A stretch of 64,000 bases of DNA from Cyanobium sp. ATX 6A2 (GCF_024346355.1 NZ_JAGQCU010000003.1:124001-188000), one strand, 5' to 3'. Numbered from the stretch's first letter, positions 35,844 to 45,835 are shown. Numbers and translations are program-made. Notes: generated by a model from the sequence alone, not told the origin.

Positions 35844-37084
35844 TGGCCGGCACAGCCCTGACCGGTACGGTCCTGGTCTGGTCCCTGCTGCTGCTGAGCG
35901 CCGCGGCGGCCCTGGGGCTGTCGATCCTGCTGGGGGGCCTGGCCTGGGTGTTTGCGCGGGCGCCAAGGCTGGCGGCGCTGCCCGAGCCGGATGAGCAGGC
36001 CCAGCCACCGGAGGGCTCACTCACGGTCGTGGTGCCCGCCTACAACGAGGCCGCCAACATCGGCCCCTGCCTCAGCAGCCTGCTGGCGAGCGCGGCGCCC
36101 TGCTCCCACTGGCGGGTGCTGCTGGTGGACGACGGCTCCAGTGACGACACGGTGACGATCGGGCGCCAGGCGTCGGCACAAGCGCTGAACGAGGCGGACG
36201 CTTCGGCGGAGCGCTTCGCGGTGCTGGATGCCGGCCCGCGGCCGGCGGGGGAGCGCTGGGTGGGCAAGACCTGGCCCTGCACGCGGGTGATGGAGGAGGT
36301 GGACAGTGACTGGGTGCTGTTCGTGGATGCCGATGTGCGCCTGCAGCCCACGGCCCTGCGCCGCGCCCTCGGCCAGGCGGTGGCCGAGCAGGCCGATCTG
36401 CTCAGCCTGGCGCCAAGGCTGAGCTGCGGCTGCCTGGCCGAGTGGATGGTGCAGCCGATCATGGTGAGCCTTCTGGGGCTGGGCTTTCCAATCGAGGCGG
36501 CCAACGATCCGGCCAGTGCGGTGGCCTTCGCGGCCGGGCCGTTCATGCTGTTCAGGCGTTCGGCCTACGAGGCCATCGGCGGCCACCGCGCCCTGGCGGG
36601 GGAGGTGGTGGAGGATCTGGCCCTGGCGCGGCGGATCAAGGACACGGGCCACCGCCTGCGCTACCTGCTGGGCCTGGATGCGGCCGAGCTGCGCATGTAC
36701 GCCAACTTCCCCGCCCTGTGGGAGGGCTGGACCAAGAACTGGCTGCTGGGCCTGGGCGGCAATGTGCCCGCTGCCCTGGGCGCCGCCGCCGTGGTGCCGC
36801 TGATGTTCAGCGGCCCCTGGCTGCTGGCTCCGGCAGCGGCGATCGCGGCGCTGGCGCTGCCCGCTGAGCGGATGCTGCTGCTGGCGGCCCTGGCGCTGAC
36901 GGTGCTGTGCATCGGCCTGCAACTGGCCCTGCGGCTGTGGATGCGATGGCAGTTCGCCCTGCCCCTGCGTCACTGGTGGCTGATGGGAGCCGGCGGCCTG
37001 GTGGTGGCGGGCATCGGCCCCACCTCGGTGTGGCGCACGCTCACCGGCCGGGGGTGGACCTGGAAGGGCCGGCCCCTGGGCTGA
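35843..37084 (+). CDS. Membrane glycosyltransferase family 2
   Basis: 413 aa from the ATG overlapping the previous stop by one base. One N-terminal membrane helix, then a GT-A domain: VVVPAYNEAANIGPCLSSLL, VLLVDDGSSDDT, the DxD-type FVDADVRL, AGPFMLFRRSAYEAIGGH, and the acceptor-site ED in VVEDLALARRIKD. Three or four C-terminal helices follow. The layout resembles HpnB- and carotenoid-type GT2 enzymes that glycosylate lipids; the acceptor is not predictable. Probably cotranscribed with the SLOG-nitrilase gene. Confidence 0.85.
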   Translation: MAGTALTGTVLVWSLLLLSAAAALGLSILLGGLAWVFARAPRLAALPEPDEQAQPPEGSLTVVVPAYNEAANIGPCLSSLLASAAPCSHWRVLLVDDGSSDDTVTIGRQASAQALNEADASAERFAVLDAGPRPAGERWVGKTWPCTRVMEEVDSDWVLFVDADVRLQPTALRRALGQAVAEQADLLSLAPRLSCGCLAEWMVQPIMVSLLGLGFPIEAANDPASAVAFAAGPFMLFRRSAYEAIGGHRALAGEVVEDLALARRIKDTGHRLRYLLGLDAAELRMYANFPALWEGWTKNWLLGLGGNVPAALGAAAVVPLMFSGPWLLAPAAAIAALALPAERMLLLAALALTVLCIGLQLALRLWMRWQFALPLRHWWLMGAGGLVVAGIGPTSVWRTLTGRGWTWKGRPLG

Positions 37085-37188
37085 GGCCTGGGGGGCCCAG
37101 GTCTGTCAGGTGAGCCGGTGCCAACAGCGACAGGCAGCCTCCGCTGGTCCTCCATAGGGTCTGGGAGACCCCAGGCCGGTGAAGGCCC

Positions 37189-38607
37189 ATGGAACGGTTC
37201 TTCCTGGAGCTCGAACCGCCCGCCGAAGCGATGCGGCAGTGGCCCCATGTGGTGATCGTGGGTGGTGGTTTCGCAGGCCTCAAGGCCTGCCATGCCTTTG
37301 CCCGCCAGTCGGTGCGGGTGACCCTGATCGACAAGCGCAACTTCAACCTGTTCCAGCCGCTGCTGTATCAGGTGGCCTCGGGGCTGGTGTCGGAGGCCGA
37401 CGTGGCCTCCCCCCTGCGCCAGATGGTGGGCCATGCCCCCAACGTGCAGATATTGCTGGGAGAGGTGACGGACATCGACCCCGAGGCCCGGGAGGTGGTG
37501 TTCAACAACCAGCGCTACGGCTATGACCAGCTGATCCTGGCCAGCGGTTCAGGCAGCACCTACTTCGGGCGGGAGGAGTGGCGGCCGTTGGCGCCGCCGA
37601 TGAAGATCCTCGAGCACGCCGATGAGATCCGCCGGCGGCTGCTGATGGCCCTGGAGGAGGCCGAGCAGACCCCCGATCCCCAGCGCCGCCGCTTCCTGCA
37701 GACCGTGGTGGTGGTGGGTGCCGGGCCGGCCGGCTGCGAGCTGGCGGGGTCGCTGATCGAGCTGATGCACCGGGCGGTGCAGCACGAGTTCAAGCAGCTG
37801 AGCCAGCACGACTGCTCGGTGATCCTGGTGGATGTGGTGGATCGGGTGCTGCCCACCATGGCCGAACCGCTGGGGGCCGCCGCCGCGCGCTACCTGGAGG
37901 CCGCCGGCGTGGAGCTGCGCCTGGGGGCGAAGGTGGAGGCGATCGCCCCAGGCCGGGTGCGGCTGGGCGGAGCAACCGGCGAGCAGGAGCTGGAGGCCGC
38001 CACGATCTGCTGGACCGCGGGGGTGCGCGCCTCCCGCCTCGGCCGGCTGCTGGCCGAGCGCAGCGGCTGTCCGGTGGACCGCGGCGGCCGGCTGGTGGTG
38101 GAGCCGGATTTCTCGATTCCCGGCCATCCGGAAATCCGCGCCGTGGGCGATCTCTGCGCCTACGCCCATACGCCCGATGCGCGGCCCCTGCCTGGCATGG
38201 CCGGCCCCGCGGTGCAGATGGGCGGCTGGGTGGCGCGCGACATCCTCGCCCGCCTGCAGGGCAACACGAGCACGCCCTTCCGCTGGCTGGATCTGGGCAG
38301 CATGGCGGTGATCGGCCCCTGGTATGCCGTGGCCGATCTGCGTGGCTGGCATGTGACGGGGTTGCCGGGCTGGATCTTCTGGGCCCTGGCCCACCTGGCC
38401 TTCATTCCCGACACCGAGAACCGCATCGCCCTGTTCAGCAAGTGGATGTGGCAGATCGCCACGCGCCAGCGCACCGCCCTGCTGATCACCGGCCGCCCCG
38501 ACCAGCACATCGGCGTGGATGTGGGGTTGTATCGAGCGCCTCGGGATGAGGAATGGCCGGGTGGGGATGGCCAGGACGATGCATCCCAGATTCAGGCAGT
38601 GGCCTGA
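37189..38607 (+). CDS. Type II NADH dehydrogenase (NDH-2)
   Basis: 472 aa. A non-proton-pumping, FAD-containing NAD(P)H:quinone oxidoreductase. The FAD motif is VVIVGGGFAGLKACHAF (GxGxxG at 25-30), RNFNLFQPLLYQVASG is the family signature, and VVVVGAGPAGCELAGSL (about 173-189) binds NAD(P)H. IRAVGDLCAYA is the second FAD contact and the C-terminal amphipathic segment would associate with the membrane. It may act mainly as a redox sensor, as proposed for other cyanobacterial NDH-2s. 104 bp after the glycosyltransferase. Confidence 0.92.
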   Translation: MERFFLELEPPAEAMRQWPHVVIVGGGFAGLKACHAFARQSVRVTLIDKRNFNLFQPLLYQVASGLVSEADVASPLRQMVGHAPNVQILLGEVTDIDPEAREVVFNNQRYGYDQLILASGSGSTYFGREEWRPLAPPMKILEHADEIRRRLLMALEEAEQTPDPQRRRFLQTVVVVGAGPAGCELAGSLIELMHRAVQHEFKQLSQHDCSVILVDVVDRVLPTMAEPLGAAAARYLEAAGVELRLGAKVEAIAPGRVRLGGATGEQELEAATICWTAGVRASRLGRLLAERSGCPVDRGGRLVVEPDFSIPGHPEIRAVGDLCAYAHTPDARPLPGMAGPAVQMGGWVARDILARLQGNTSTPFRWLDLGSMAVIGPWYAVADLRGWHVTGLPGWIFWALAHLAFIPDTENRIALFSKWMWQIATRQRTALLITGRPDQHIGVDVGLYRAPRDEEWPGGDGQDDASQIQAVA

Positions 38608-38641
38608 ACCGCAACGGCGGTGCGACTGACCGCCCCTCGCC

Positions 38642-40192
38642 CTAGAGATCGTGGTGTGACGCGCGGTGTGCAGCGGCCGTGGACCGGATGGCCGCCAGCT
38701 CCTCAGGCGGAATTTTCTCCAGTTGCTTCATCACCAGGGCCATGCGCGGATTGCGCCCCAGCTGCTCACGGTGCCGGGCCAGGAAGTCCCAGTAGAGGGC
38801 GTTGAAGGGGCAGGCGTCAGGGCCGCTGCGCTGTTTCACGTTGTAGCGGCAGCCCTTGCAGTAGCTGCTCATGCGGTTGATGTAGTTGCCGCTGGCGGCG
38901 TAGGGCTTGCTGGCCAGCAGGCCACCATCGGCGAAGAGGCCCATGCCGATCACGTTGGTCTGCATCACCCAGTCGTAGCCATCGATGAACAGGCGCGAAA
39001 ACCAGGCGGTGAAGGCCTGGGGATCCAGGCCGGCGATCAGGCCGTAGTTGGCCAGCACCATCAGCCGCTGGATGTGGTGGGAATAGCCGCTGGCCTCCAG
39101 CTCCCCCAGCACTGTGTCCATGCAGGCCATGCCGCTGCCCCCCAGCCGCTCCAGCCAGTCCGGCAGCGGCTGAGCGGCGCCGAAGTGGTTGCGGGCCGGG
39201 TAGTCGGGCCCGAACCACCAGTAGAGGCCGTGGGTGTACTCCCGCCAGCCGAGGATCTGGCGGATCACCCCCTCCAGCCCCGCCAGCGGACTGCCGCGCT
39301 CCCGCCCCGCCGCCTCGAGCCGCCGGATCACCTCCAGCGGGTGCAGCAGCCCCAGGTTCAGGTAGGGCGAGAGCAGCGCATGCCAGAGGGTGGGCTCGCC
39401 GCCCACCATGGCGTCCTGATAGGGCCCGAAGCCATCCAGGCGGGTGGCGATGAAATGCTCCAGCACCGCCAGGGCCTGAGCGCGGGTCACGCCCCAGCGG
39501 AAGCGGCGGCCATCGCCGGGCAGCCGCGGGCCGCCACCAGCCTCCAGCTGCGCCGCCAAGTCCTCCACCTTGGCGATCACGTCCGCGGTGATGGCGTCGG
39601 GCTCGAACCACAGCGGCTCAGGCCCCTTGAGCCCCTTGGGCGGTGGCTTGCGGTTGGCCTGGTCGTAGTTCCACTTCCCGCCCAGGGGCTGGCCATCGGG
39701 GTCCATCAGCACCCCGAAGCGCCGGCGGCCCTCCCGGTAGAACAGCTCCATACGCAGCTGTTTGTAGGGGCGCGCCCAAGCGGCGAAGTCGTCCCGGCTC
39801 CAGAGAAAGGCATTGGAGGGGTGCCACACCAACCGCGGGGCCCCGGCGCCCATCGCCTCCACCGCCGCCACGATCGCCGCGCGGAAGGGCCGCTCCGCCG
39901 GCTCCATCAGGCGCAGTTCCGTGATGCCGTGCTCGGCGGTCCAGGCCGCCAGCCCGGCGCGAAAGCTCTCCGCCTGCCGGTGGTCCACCGTCCAGCCGGC
40001 CGCCGCAAGCTCGGCGGCGAAGTGGCGCATGGCGCTCCACACGAGCACCAGCTTCTGGCGGTGGCAGCGCCGCCGGCGCAGCACCGAAGCGCTCTCCAGC
40101 AGCAGCACCCGGGCCGAGCCGGGCGGCTGTGCAGCGAGTGCCGCCTGGCTGGCCGAGAGCTGGTCGCCCAGCACCCAGAGGCCCTTCACCAC
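38642..40192 (-). CDS. FeS-type photolyase/cryptochrome-related protein
   Basis: 516 aa from a GTG at 40192 (another at 40189), 11 nt after the upstream stop. A deoxyribodipyrimidine photolyase-related protein of the prokaryotic (6-4)/FeS-BCP class: N-terminal LWVLGDQLS, the C-terminal FAD domain with REYTHGLYWWFGPDYPA and NVIGMGLFADGG, and four cysteines placed as in the [4Fe-4S] site of Agrobacterium PhrB (C357, C445, C448, C461; spacing 88-3-13). PhrB repairs (6-4) photoproducts. Either a repair enzyme or a blue-light sensor. Confidence 0.9.
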   Translation of the reverse strand: MVKGLWVLGDQLSASQAALAAQPPGSARVLLLESASVLRRRRCHRQKLVLVWSAMRHFAAELAAAGWTVDHRQAESFRAGLAAWTAEHGITELRLMEPAERPFRAAIVAAVEAMGAGAPRLVWHPSNAFLWSRDDFAAWARPYKQLRMELFYREGRRRFGVLMDPDGQPLGGKWNYDQANRKPPPKGLKGPEPLWFEPDAITADVIAKVEDLAAQLEAGGGPRLPGDGRRFRWGVTRAQALAVLEHFIATRLDGFGPYQDAMVGGEPTLWHALLSPYLNLGLLHPLEVIRRLEAAGRERGSPLAGLEGVIRQILGWREYTHGLYWWFGPDYPARNHFGAAQPLPDWLERLGGSGMACMDTVLGELEASGYSHHIQRLMVLANYGLIAGLDPQAFTAWFSRLFIDGYDWVMQTNVIGMGLFADGGLLASKPYAASGNYINRMSSYCKGCRYNVKQRSGPDACPFNALYWDFLARHREQLGRNPRMALVMKQLEKIPPEELAAIRSTAAAHRASHHDL

Positions 40193-40203
40193 CTCAGCAC
40201 CGC

Positions 40204-40491
40204 TCAGCGCTGGAAGCGGGGGTCGTTCTCCAGCCAGCGCTCGAACGCCGCCAGCCCCTCGATCAGTGCCCACACGCTGAGCCCAAAGGCCAGCACCCCA
40301 CCGGCGGCCATCAACACCGCCAGCAGCACCGGGATCGCCGCCAGGGCCACCAGGGGCACCACCACCATCGCGCCCACGGCCGCCAGCCCCAGGATCGGCG
40401 CCACCAGCGCCGACGGTGGCCCATTGCGCAACGCCCCGTTGCGCAACCGCTCGATCGAGGCCATGGCGAGATCACCCAACACGATTTTCAT
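40204..40491 (-). CDS. Small two-helix membrane protein
   Basis: 95 aa. Two hydrophobic helices at about 28-55 and 55-78 (LGLAAVGAMVVVPLVALAAI and VLLAVLMAAGGVLAFGLSVW) and a charged C-terminus (ERWLENDPRFQR). The stop is 11 nt before the photolyase GTG, so they share a transcript. No family recognised. Confidence 0.65.
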   Translation of the reverse strand: MKIVLGDLAMASIERLRNGALRNGPPSALVAPILGLAAVGAMVVVPLVALAAIPVLLAVLMAAGGVLAFGLSVWALIEGLAAFERWLENDPRFQR

Positions 40492-40560
40492 TGTGGGACT
40501 GGACCGCCGCCGGTGCTGCCGGCAGGAGGGGCGGAAAACCGGTGGTGGTGGTGGCCGGGT

Positions 40561-41619
40561 TCAGGGCGCCGGCCGGCAACCTTCCCCCTGCAGCGCCACC
40601 AGCTGGGCCACCCGGCTGGCCTGCAGGGGGTTGAGGTTGTCGTCGCTCACCAGCAGCAGGCTGGGACGGCCGTCGGCCAGTGGCGGGCCGGGCGTCAGGC
40701 CCTCCCAGTTGTCGGGAGTGAGGCCGGCGGCGATCAGGTCCCACGCCGCCACTGGCTCCGCCGGCGGGTCGTCGGCGGAGCTCGCCAGGGGATAGACGGC
40801 CAGGCGGATGTGCCAGCGCAGCGGAGGCTCAAAGCGGCGCAGCAGGGCCAGCACCCGCCCGGAATCGAGCGCCAGCAGCTCGGTGAGCCCCCAGCCCGCT
40901 TCCTCCGGCAGCAGCAGCGATCCCTGGGGCTGGGCCTGGGGCGTGTCGCGGCGCGGATCCTGGCCAGGCTCCCAGCTCCAGCGCAGCAGCCGCACCTCAC
41001 GGGGCGGATCCTGCAGCAGCGGTTTCTCAGCGGCCATCAACAGCGCCGGGGGGCCATCCCCCTGCGACAGCAGCGCCAGCGACTCCGGCCCGGCGTTGCT
41101 GGCCAGTCCTCGGCCCTGGCCCGGTTGCCAGTCGGCTGGCAGCTCCAGCGCCTGCTGCAGCAGGCCGCTGCGTTCATCGAAGCGCAGCAGCTGGGCCGGA
41201 AACTCAGGCAGGCGCCGCCCTTCGCTGGCCACCCACAGCTCCCCGGCCAGCCGCACCATCCCCTCGCCATCGATCACCGGCGGCAGTGGCTGCTCCAGAC
41301 CACTGCGCAGCTCCAGCGTGCGCTCCAGCCGCAGGGGCGCCGCTCCCGTGAGGGCGGCGTTCAGGCCGCTCCAGATCGCCACCGATCCCAGGGGCAGATC
41401 GCTCAGCAACCAGAGCCGGTCGGTCCCGGGGGCGTGATGGGCGGCGGAAAAGCCACCGATCCGCTGGCCGTCCGGCGTCCGGCGGGGCAGCTCCAACTCC
41501 CGCACCACCTCCCAGCCGGCTGCAGGGGGGCAGGGCAACGGCAGGGATCCGGCAACGGCGCCCGCAGAACCGTGAACGGCTGCCGCCAGGGCGAGGGCCA
41601 CGGCGAGGGCTGAGCGCAT
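40561..41619 (-). CDS. Exported esterase-like/phytase-like protein
   Basis: 352 aa from the ATG at 41619 with a signal peptide (MRSALAVALALAAAVHGSAG). The body has the GFSAAHHAPGTDRLWLLSD, PVIDGEGMVRLAGELWVASE, NAGPESLALL and DNWEGLTPGPPLADG blocks of the esterase-like-activity-of-phytase family (beta-propeller). Some members are called phosphatases or esterases, but the substrate is unproven. Likely periplasmic. Divergent from the repeat protein by 77 bp. Confidence 0.8.
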   Translation of the reverse strand: MRSALAVALALAAAVHGSAGAVAGSLPLPCPPAAGWEVVRELELPRRTPDGQRIGGFSAAHHAPGTDRLWLLSDLPLGSVAIWSGLNAALTGAAPLRLERTLELRSGLEQPLPPVIDGEGMVRLAGELWVASEGRRLPEFPAQLLRFDERSGLLQQALELPADWQPGQGRGLASNAGPESLALLSQGDGPPALLMAAEKPLLQDPPREVRLLRWSWEPGQDPRRDTPQAQPQGSLLLPEEAGWGLTELLALDSGRVLALLRRFEPPLRWHIRLAVYPLASSADDPPAEPVAAWDLIAAGLTPDNWEGLTPGPPLADGRPSLLLVSDDNLNPLQASRVAQLVALQGEGCRPAP

Positions 41620-41696
41620 GGAACGGTCTGCCGATGAGCACGGGACGGTCCGTTCATCCCCCACCTGCATAGCGTGAGAAGAAGGGAGAAAGTGCC

Positions 41697-43016
41697 ATGG
41701 ACCAGATCACCCAGGAAGGGCTCCAGGTGGCCCAGGAGCTCGGCCAGCGCCACGGGTTCAGTGCCGGCGCCGTGGCCCACATGATGCAGGCGATGCTGCG
41801 CAGCCGCGGCGGCATGGCCCAGTTCAACCATCCCGAGTTCGGGGGCTCCGGCCAGTGGATGCCCGGCGGGATGCTGATGATCAGCGACATGTTCAACAAC
41901 GCCCTCAAGGCCCGGGTCGACGGGCTCTGCCGTGACGTTTCGGCGGCCCTCGCCGGCCAGCCGATGGCGGCCCCAGGCGCCAGCCACAGCTTCCAGCAGC
42001 AGAGCGGCGGCGGTTTCCAGCAGCAGAGCGGCGGCGCTTCACCCTCCGGCTATCCGCCGATGCCGGCCATGGCGGCCATGGCGGCGCCGTCGTCGGCACC
42101 CTTGTTCGTGCCCGACCCCCGTGACACCTGGTGGCCGGCGGAGCTGGGGGCCCCCACCGCCACCGGCGAGCAGAACAACGTGCGCTATGCCCTCTTCCCC
42201 GATGCCGGCAGGCTGGCGGTGGACATCAACGGCCAGGTGAGCGTCTACGACACCGGCGGCCACCAGATCGCCGGCTTCTCCCAGCAACAGGGCGGCGGCG
42301 GCGTGGTGTTCTCCACCCCGTCAGGCCATGTGAGCCTGAGCAGCTTCTCGCCCAGCGGCGGCTTCGGCCAGCAACAGCAGAGCGGTGCCGGCGCTCAGCA
42401 GCAGAGCAGTGGCGGTGGCTCCCAGCAGCAGAGCAGCGCTGGCGGCCTGCACCAGCAGAGCAGCAGCAGTTTCGCCTCCCAGCAGGCCGCGGCGATGGCG
42501 CCCATGACCATGGCCCCGATGTCGATGGCGCCCATGGCCGGGATGCAGCCCATGGCGGCCATGCCGGCCATGCAGCAGCAGAGCTGGTGGCCGGCTGAGC
42601 TCGGTGAGCCCGCGTCCTGCGGCGCCCAGAACGATCTGCGCTACGCCACCTTCCCCGCCAGGGGCCGGCTGGCCGTGGAGCACAGCGGCCACTGCCGCGT
42701 GTTCGACGTGGGAAGCGAGACGATCAGCGGCCTGTCCCTGAACAGCGCCTCCGGCGAGCTGATGCTCTCCACCCCGAAGGGTGAGCGGCCGCTCGCCCAG
42801 TTCCCGGAGGTGGGTGTGGCAGCACAGCCCGCACCTGAACCACCCCCCGCGTCCGAGCCGACAGCCGCTTCTGCCACTCCTGCCGCCGCCCCTGCCGCCA
42901 GCGGTTCGGACGATCCCTATGCCGCCCTGGAGCGCCTTGGCGAACTCAAGGCCAAGGGAATCCTCACCGAGGAGGAATTCAGCCGCAAGAAGGCCGAACT
43001 GCTGGCACGGCTCTGA
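41697..43016 (+). CDS. Repeat protein with SHOCT-like C-terminus
   Basis: 439 aa. An N-terminal helical region (about 1-85) is followed by two copies of an approximately 70-residue module starting WWPAELG (42130 and 42587) with shared LRYA/FP and GRLAV then V(Y/F)D(T/V)G. The modules are joined by Gln/Ser/Gly and Met/Pro/Ala low-complexity linkers (QQQSGG repeats, MAPM repeats). The last 35 residues match a SHOCT domain (DDPYAALERLGELKAKGILT then EEEFSRKKAELL), usually an oligomerisation or binding tail. No signal peptide. The duplicated module is unknown to me; a self-assembling role is inference. Confidence 0.78.
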   Translation: MDQITQEGLQVAQELGQRHGFSAGAVAHMMQAMLRSRGGMAQFNHPEFGGSGQWMPGGMLMISDMFNNALKARVDGLCRDVSAALAGQPMAAPGASHSFQQQSGGGFQQQSGGASPSGYPPMPAMAAMAAPSSAPLFVPDPRDTWWPAELGAPTATGEQNNVRYALFPDAGRLAVDINGQVSVYDTGGHQIAGFSQQQGGGGVVFSTPSGHVSLSSFSPSGGFGQQQQSGAGAQQQSSGGGSQQQSSAGGLHQQSSSSFASQQAAAMAPMTMAPMSMAPMAGMQPMAAMPAMQQQSWWPAELGEPASCGAQNDLRYATFPARGRLAVEHSGHCRVFDVGSETISGLSLNSASGELMLSTPKGERPLAQFPEVGVAAQPAPEPPPASEPTAASATPAAAPAASGSDDPYAALERLGELKAKGILTEEEFSRKKAELLARL

Positions 43017-43032
43017 CAGCTGGCCCCATGGA

Positions 43033-43350
43033 TCACGCCAACCGACAGGCCCGCCGCGCCACGGCCGCGGCGTAGCCCCGGTCCACGGCCCCGTCCTGGG
43101 GGCTGATCTGCCCGTTGCGGCAGTCCACCACCAGGCGTTCGCGATGGCCCTGCTGATCGCTCAGCCGCAGCCGCAGTTGCCAGTGGTGCTTGGCGCTGCG
43201 GGTGATCTCATCGCCGCACACCGGACCCACACACAGGCCCGGCGCAGCCAGGGCAGGTGGGGAGGTGGCCGCCCCGCGCAGGGGGAGCGGTGTCAGCAGC
43301 AGGCCCAGCAGCAGGCCGAGCAGCAGCAGTGCGCGCAGCAGGGCCCTCAA
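43033..43350 (-). CDS. Small exported protein
   Basis: 105 aa with a strong signal peptide ([20 protein letters not shown]). The mature part has four cysteines ([22 protein letters not shown]) likely to form two disulphides. The ATG overlaps the uvrC stop by 4 nt. No family recognised, though the [20 protein letters not shown] pattern looks conserved. Function unknown. Confidence 0.75.
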   Translation of the reverse strand: MRALLRALLLLGLLLGLLLTPLPLRGAATSPPALAAPGLCVGPVCGDEITRSAKHHWQLRLRLSDQQGHRERLVVDCRNGQISPQDGAVDRGYAAAVARRACRLA

Positions 43351-45356
43351 CTGGCCAGCTCGCTGAGCACGGGATCGGATTCGGGCGCATCGCCCCCCGA
43401 GCGATCGCTTTCAGACCGATCGCTCTGGGGATGGAAGTACTCCCACACCTGGCGGGCCAGGGCTGGGCCCATGCCGGGAGCGGCGGCGATCTGCTCCACC
43501 CCGGCGAGCTGGATGGCATCAATGGAGCGGAAGTGGGCCAGCAGGTCGCGCACCCGTTTGGGGCCGAGGCCGGGGATGTCGGACAGGCGGGAGCGCTTCA
43601 TGCGCTCACCCCGCTGCTGGCGGTGGAAGCTCACGGCGAAACGGTGGGCCTCATCCCGCAGCCGACGGAGCAGCTGCACCCCCAGCTGCTCGGGCTCGCT
43701 CTCCAGGGGCTGGCCGGCACCGGGCACAAACACCTCCTCGCGCTGCTTGGCCAGGGAGCACACCACCAGGTCCTCCGCCAGATCCAGCTCCCTCAGGGCC
43801 TCCATCACCGCTGAGAGCTGCCCCTTGCCGCCGTCGATCATCACCACATCGGGCCAGTCGCCCATGCCATCGGTGTGCAGGCTGGTGGCGGCGTTGCGGC
43901 GCAGCTCAGCCAGGTCGGCCCCCTCCGCCTTGGCCTGGGCCCAGCGGCGGAAGCGGCGGCGCATAATCTCGGCCATGGCCATGAAGTCGTCGGAGTGGCC
44001 GGCGTGGATCGAGCTGCTGCGGATCCGGTATTTGCGGTAGTGCTGCTTGGCGGGCAGGCCATCGATGAACACCACCTGGGAGGCCACCGCGTCGCTGCCC
44101 TGGATGTGGCTGATGTCGTAGCCCTCGATCCGCCGCGGCGGAATCGTGAGGTCGAGCAGCTGGGCCAGGTCCTCGGTGGCCAGCAGGTTCTGTTCGCTGG
44201 CCCGCTGGGCGCGCTGCAGCTCGTAGCTGGCGTTGCGCACCACCAGCTCGATCAGCTCAGCCTTCTGCTGCCGCTGGGGCACCGCCAGCTTCACCCTGCG
44301 CCCGCGCTGCTCACTCAGCCAGTCCTCGATCAGCTGCTGCTGCGGCAGGGGGTGCTGCAGCAGCAGCTGGGGCGGGATCTCCACTCCCTCAACCTGGCTG
44401 TAGTGCTCCTCGATCACGCGCTGCAGGATCAGGCCCGGTGACTCCAGGCCATGCACAGCATCGGCCAGATAGCCCAGCCGCCCCACCAGCTTGCCGGCGC
44501 GCATCTGGAACAGTTGCACCGCCGCCACCCGATCGTCGGCGGCCAGGGCGATCACATCGCGGCTCACCGAGCTGTCGCCCACGCTCATCTTCTGGTCGGC
44601 GGTGAGCGTGTCGAGCCCCTGGATCTGGTCGCGCACCCGGGCGGCGCTCTCGAAATCCAGCCGCTCGGCATAGCGCTCCATCTGCTCACGCAGCAAGAGC
44701 AGCAGCTCTTCGTTGCGACCCTGGAAGACCATCGCCACCTGGCGCAGGGTGTGGTGGTAGTCGTCGGAACTGATCTTCTGCCGGCACACGCCCGGGCAGC
44801 GGCCGATGTCAAAGTTCAGGCAGGTGCGGTCGCGGTAGAGCGGCTGGGGGCGCTGGCGCAGGGGAAACACCCGCTTCACCAGGGCCAGGGTGCGGCGCAG
44901 CAGGCCCACATCCACGTAGGGGCCGTAGAAGCGATCCAGGGGGGAACGGAACCGACGGCGGCGGGTGATGAAGATGCGCGGATAGGGCTCGCTCCAGGTG
45001 ATGCACAGGTAGGGGTATTTCTTGTCGTCCTTGAGCAGCACGTTGAAGTGTGGCTGGTTCTGCTTGATCAGGTTCGACTCCAGCGCCAGCGCCTCGGCTT
45101 CGCTGTCGGTGACGATGAATTCGATCTCGCACACCTGCCGCACCATCAGGCGGATGCGGGGGCTGTGGCCGTGGGCGTTACCGCTCTGGAAGTAGCTGCG
45201 CACGCGGTTGCGCAGCACCTTGGCCTTGCCGATGTAGAGGATGCGGTCCTCGCCGTCCCGCATCAGGTAACATCCCGGCTCCCCGGGCAGCTCCGCCAGC
45301 CGGCCCCGCAGACGTTCGGGCTCCTGGATCAGCGGGGGCCGGGGCACCGGCTTCAA
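43347..45356 (-). CDS. uvrC: Excinuclease ABC subunit C
   Basis: 669 aa. Makes both incisions in nucleotide excision repair. GIY-YIG nuclease at about 28-60 ([18 protein letters not shown]), UVR domain near 215-250 ([18 protein letters not shown]), RNase H-like endonuclease near 412 ([18 protein letters not shown]), and a C-terminal helix-hairpin-helix pair near 590-640 ([19 protein letters not shown]). Length is standard. It overlaps the flavin reductase upstream and the small exported protein downstream by 4 nt each. Confidence 0.96.
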   Translation of the reverse strand: MKPVPRPPLIQEPERLRGRLAELPGEPGCYLMRDGEDRILYIGKAKVLRNRVRSYFQSGNAHGHSPRIRLMVRQVCEIEFIVTDSEAEALALESNLIKQNQPHFNVLLKDDKKYPYLCITWSEPYPRIFITRRRRFRSPLDRFYGPYVDVGLLRRTLALVKRVFPLRQRPQPLYRDRTCLNFDIGRCPGVCRQKISSDDYHHTLRQVAMVFQGRNEELLLLLREQMERYAERLDFESAARVRDQIQGLDTLTADQKMSVGDSSVSRDVIALAADDRVAAVQLFQMRAGKLVGRLGYLADAVHGLESPGLILQRVIEEHYSQVEGVEIPPQLLLQHPLPQQQLIEDWLSEQRGRRVKLAVPQRQQKAELIELVVRNASYELQRAQRASEQNLLATEDLAQLLDLTIPPRRIEGYDISHIQGSDAVASQVVFIDGLPAKQHYRKYRIRSSSIHAGHSDDFMAMAEIMRRRFRRWAQAKAEGADLAELRRNAATSLHTDGMGDWPDVVMIDGGKGQLSAVMEALRELDLAEDLVVCSLAKQREEVFVPGAGQPLESEPEQLGVQLLRRLRDEAHRFAVSFHRQQRGERMKRSRLSDIPGLGPKRVRDLLAHFRSIDAIQLAGVEQIAAAPGMGPALARQVWEYFHPQSDRSESDRSGGDAPESDPVLSELAS

Positions 45357-45835
45357 CCGCCGTACTGCCAGCCGGTGCTCGACAGCTCCAGAGCCTCCCC
45401 ATCGCGGTTGAGCACGGCGCTCTTCACTTCGCCCACGAACACGGTGTGATCACCGTGGGCCACGTGGCCCACCAGCTCGCACTCCACGGCTCCGAGGGCG
45501 GCATCGAGCACCGGCAGACCGAGCTCACCCAGGCTGAAGGGGGCGGCGTCGAAACGGCCGCCGATGGCCTTCTGGGGCTTGAAGAACACGGCCGCCAGGT
45601 CCTTCTGGTCGGCGGCGAGCACATTCAGGGAGAACTTGCCGGTGCGCTGGATGATGCCGTTGCTGGTGCTGTCGGCCCGCACCGCCATCACCACCAGGGG
45701 CGGCTCGAAGGAGCCCTGAGTCACCCAGCTGGCCGTGAAGCCGTTCACCTCCTCGCCCTCGGCCACACCGCAGATGAACACCCCATGGGGGATCTTGCGC
45801 AGCAGCGTCTTCTTGGCGTCAGCGTTGAGGGCCAT
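45353..45835 (-). CDS. Flavin reductase-like (FMN-binding) protein
   Basis: 160 aa. Flavin-reductase-like domain: [35 protein letters not shown] and [14 protein letters not shown] are the FMN-binding strands, and [19 protein letters not shown] is the conserved C-terminal block. In cyanobacteria this domain is also the C-terminal part of flavodiiron proteins, but here it stands alone. Probably supplies reduced FMN or reduces a small substrate. ATG start; overlaps uvrC by 4 nt, so cotranslated. Confidence 0.85.
   Translation of the reverse strand: MALNADAKKTLLRKIPHGVFICGVAEGEEVNGFTASWVTQGSFEPPLVVMAVRADSTSNGIIQRTGKFSLNVLAADQKDLAAVFFKPQKAIGGRFDAAPFSLGELGLPVLDAALGAVECELVGHVAHGDHTVFVGEVKSAVLNRDGEALELSSTGWQYGG

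Noticed and set aside
38616-38634. Six-bp stem between NDH-2 and photolyase as terminator
   Set aside because: Short stem and no T-run on either strand.
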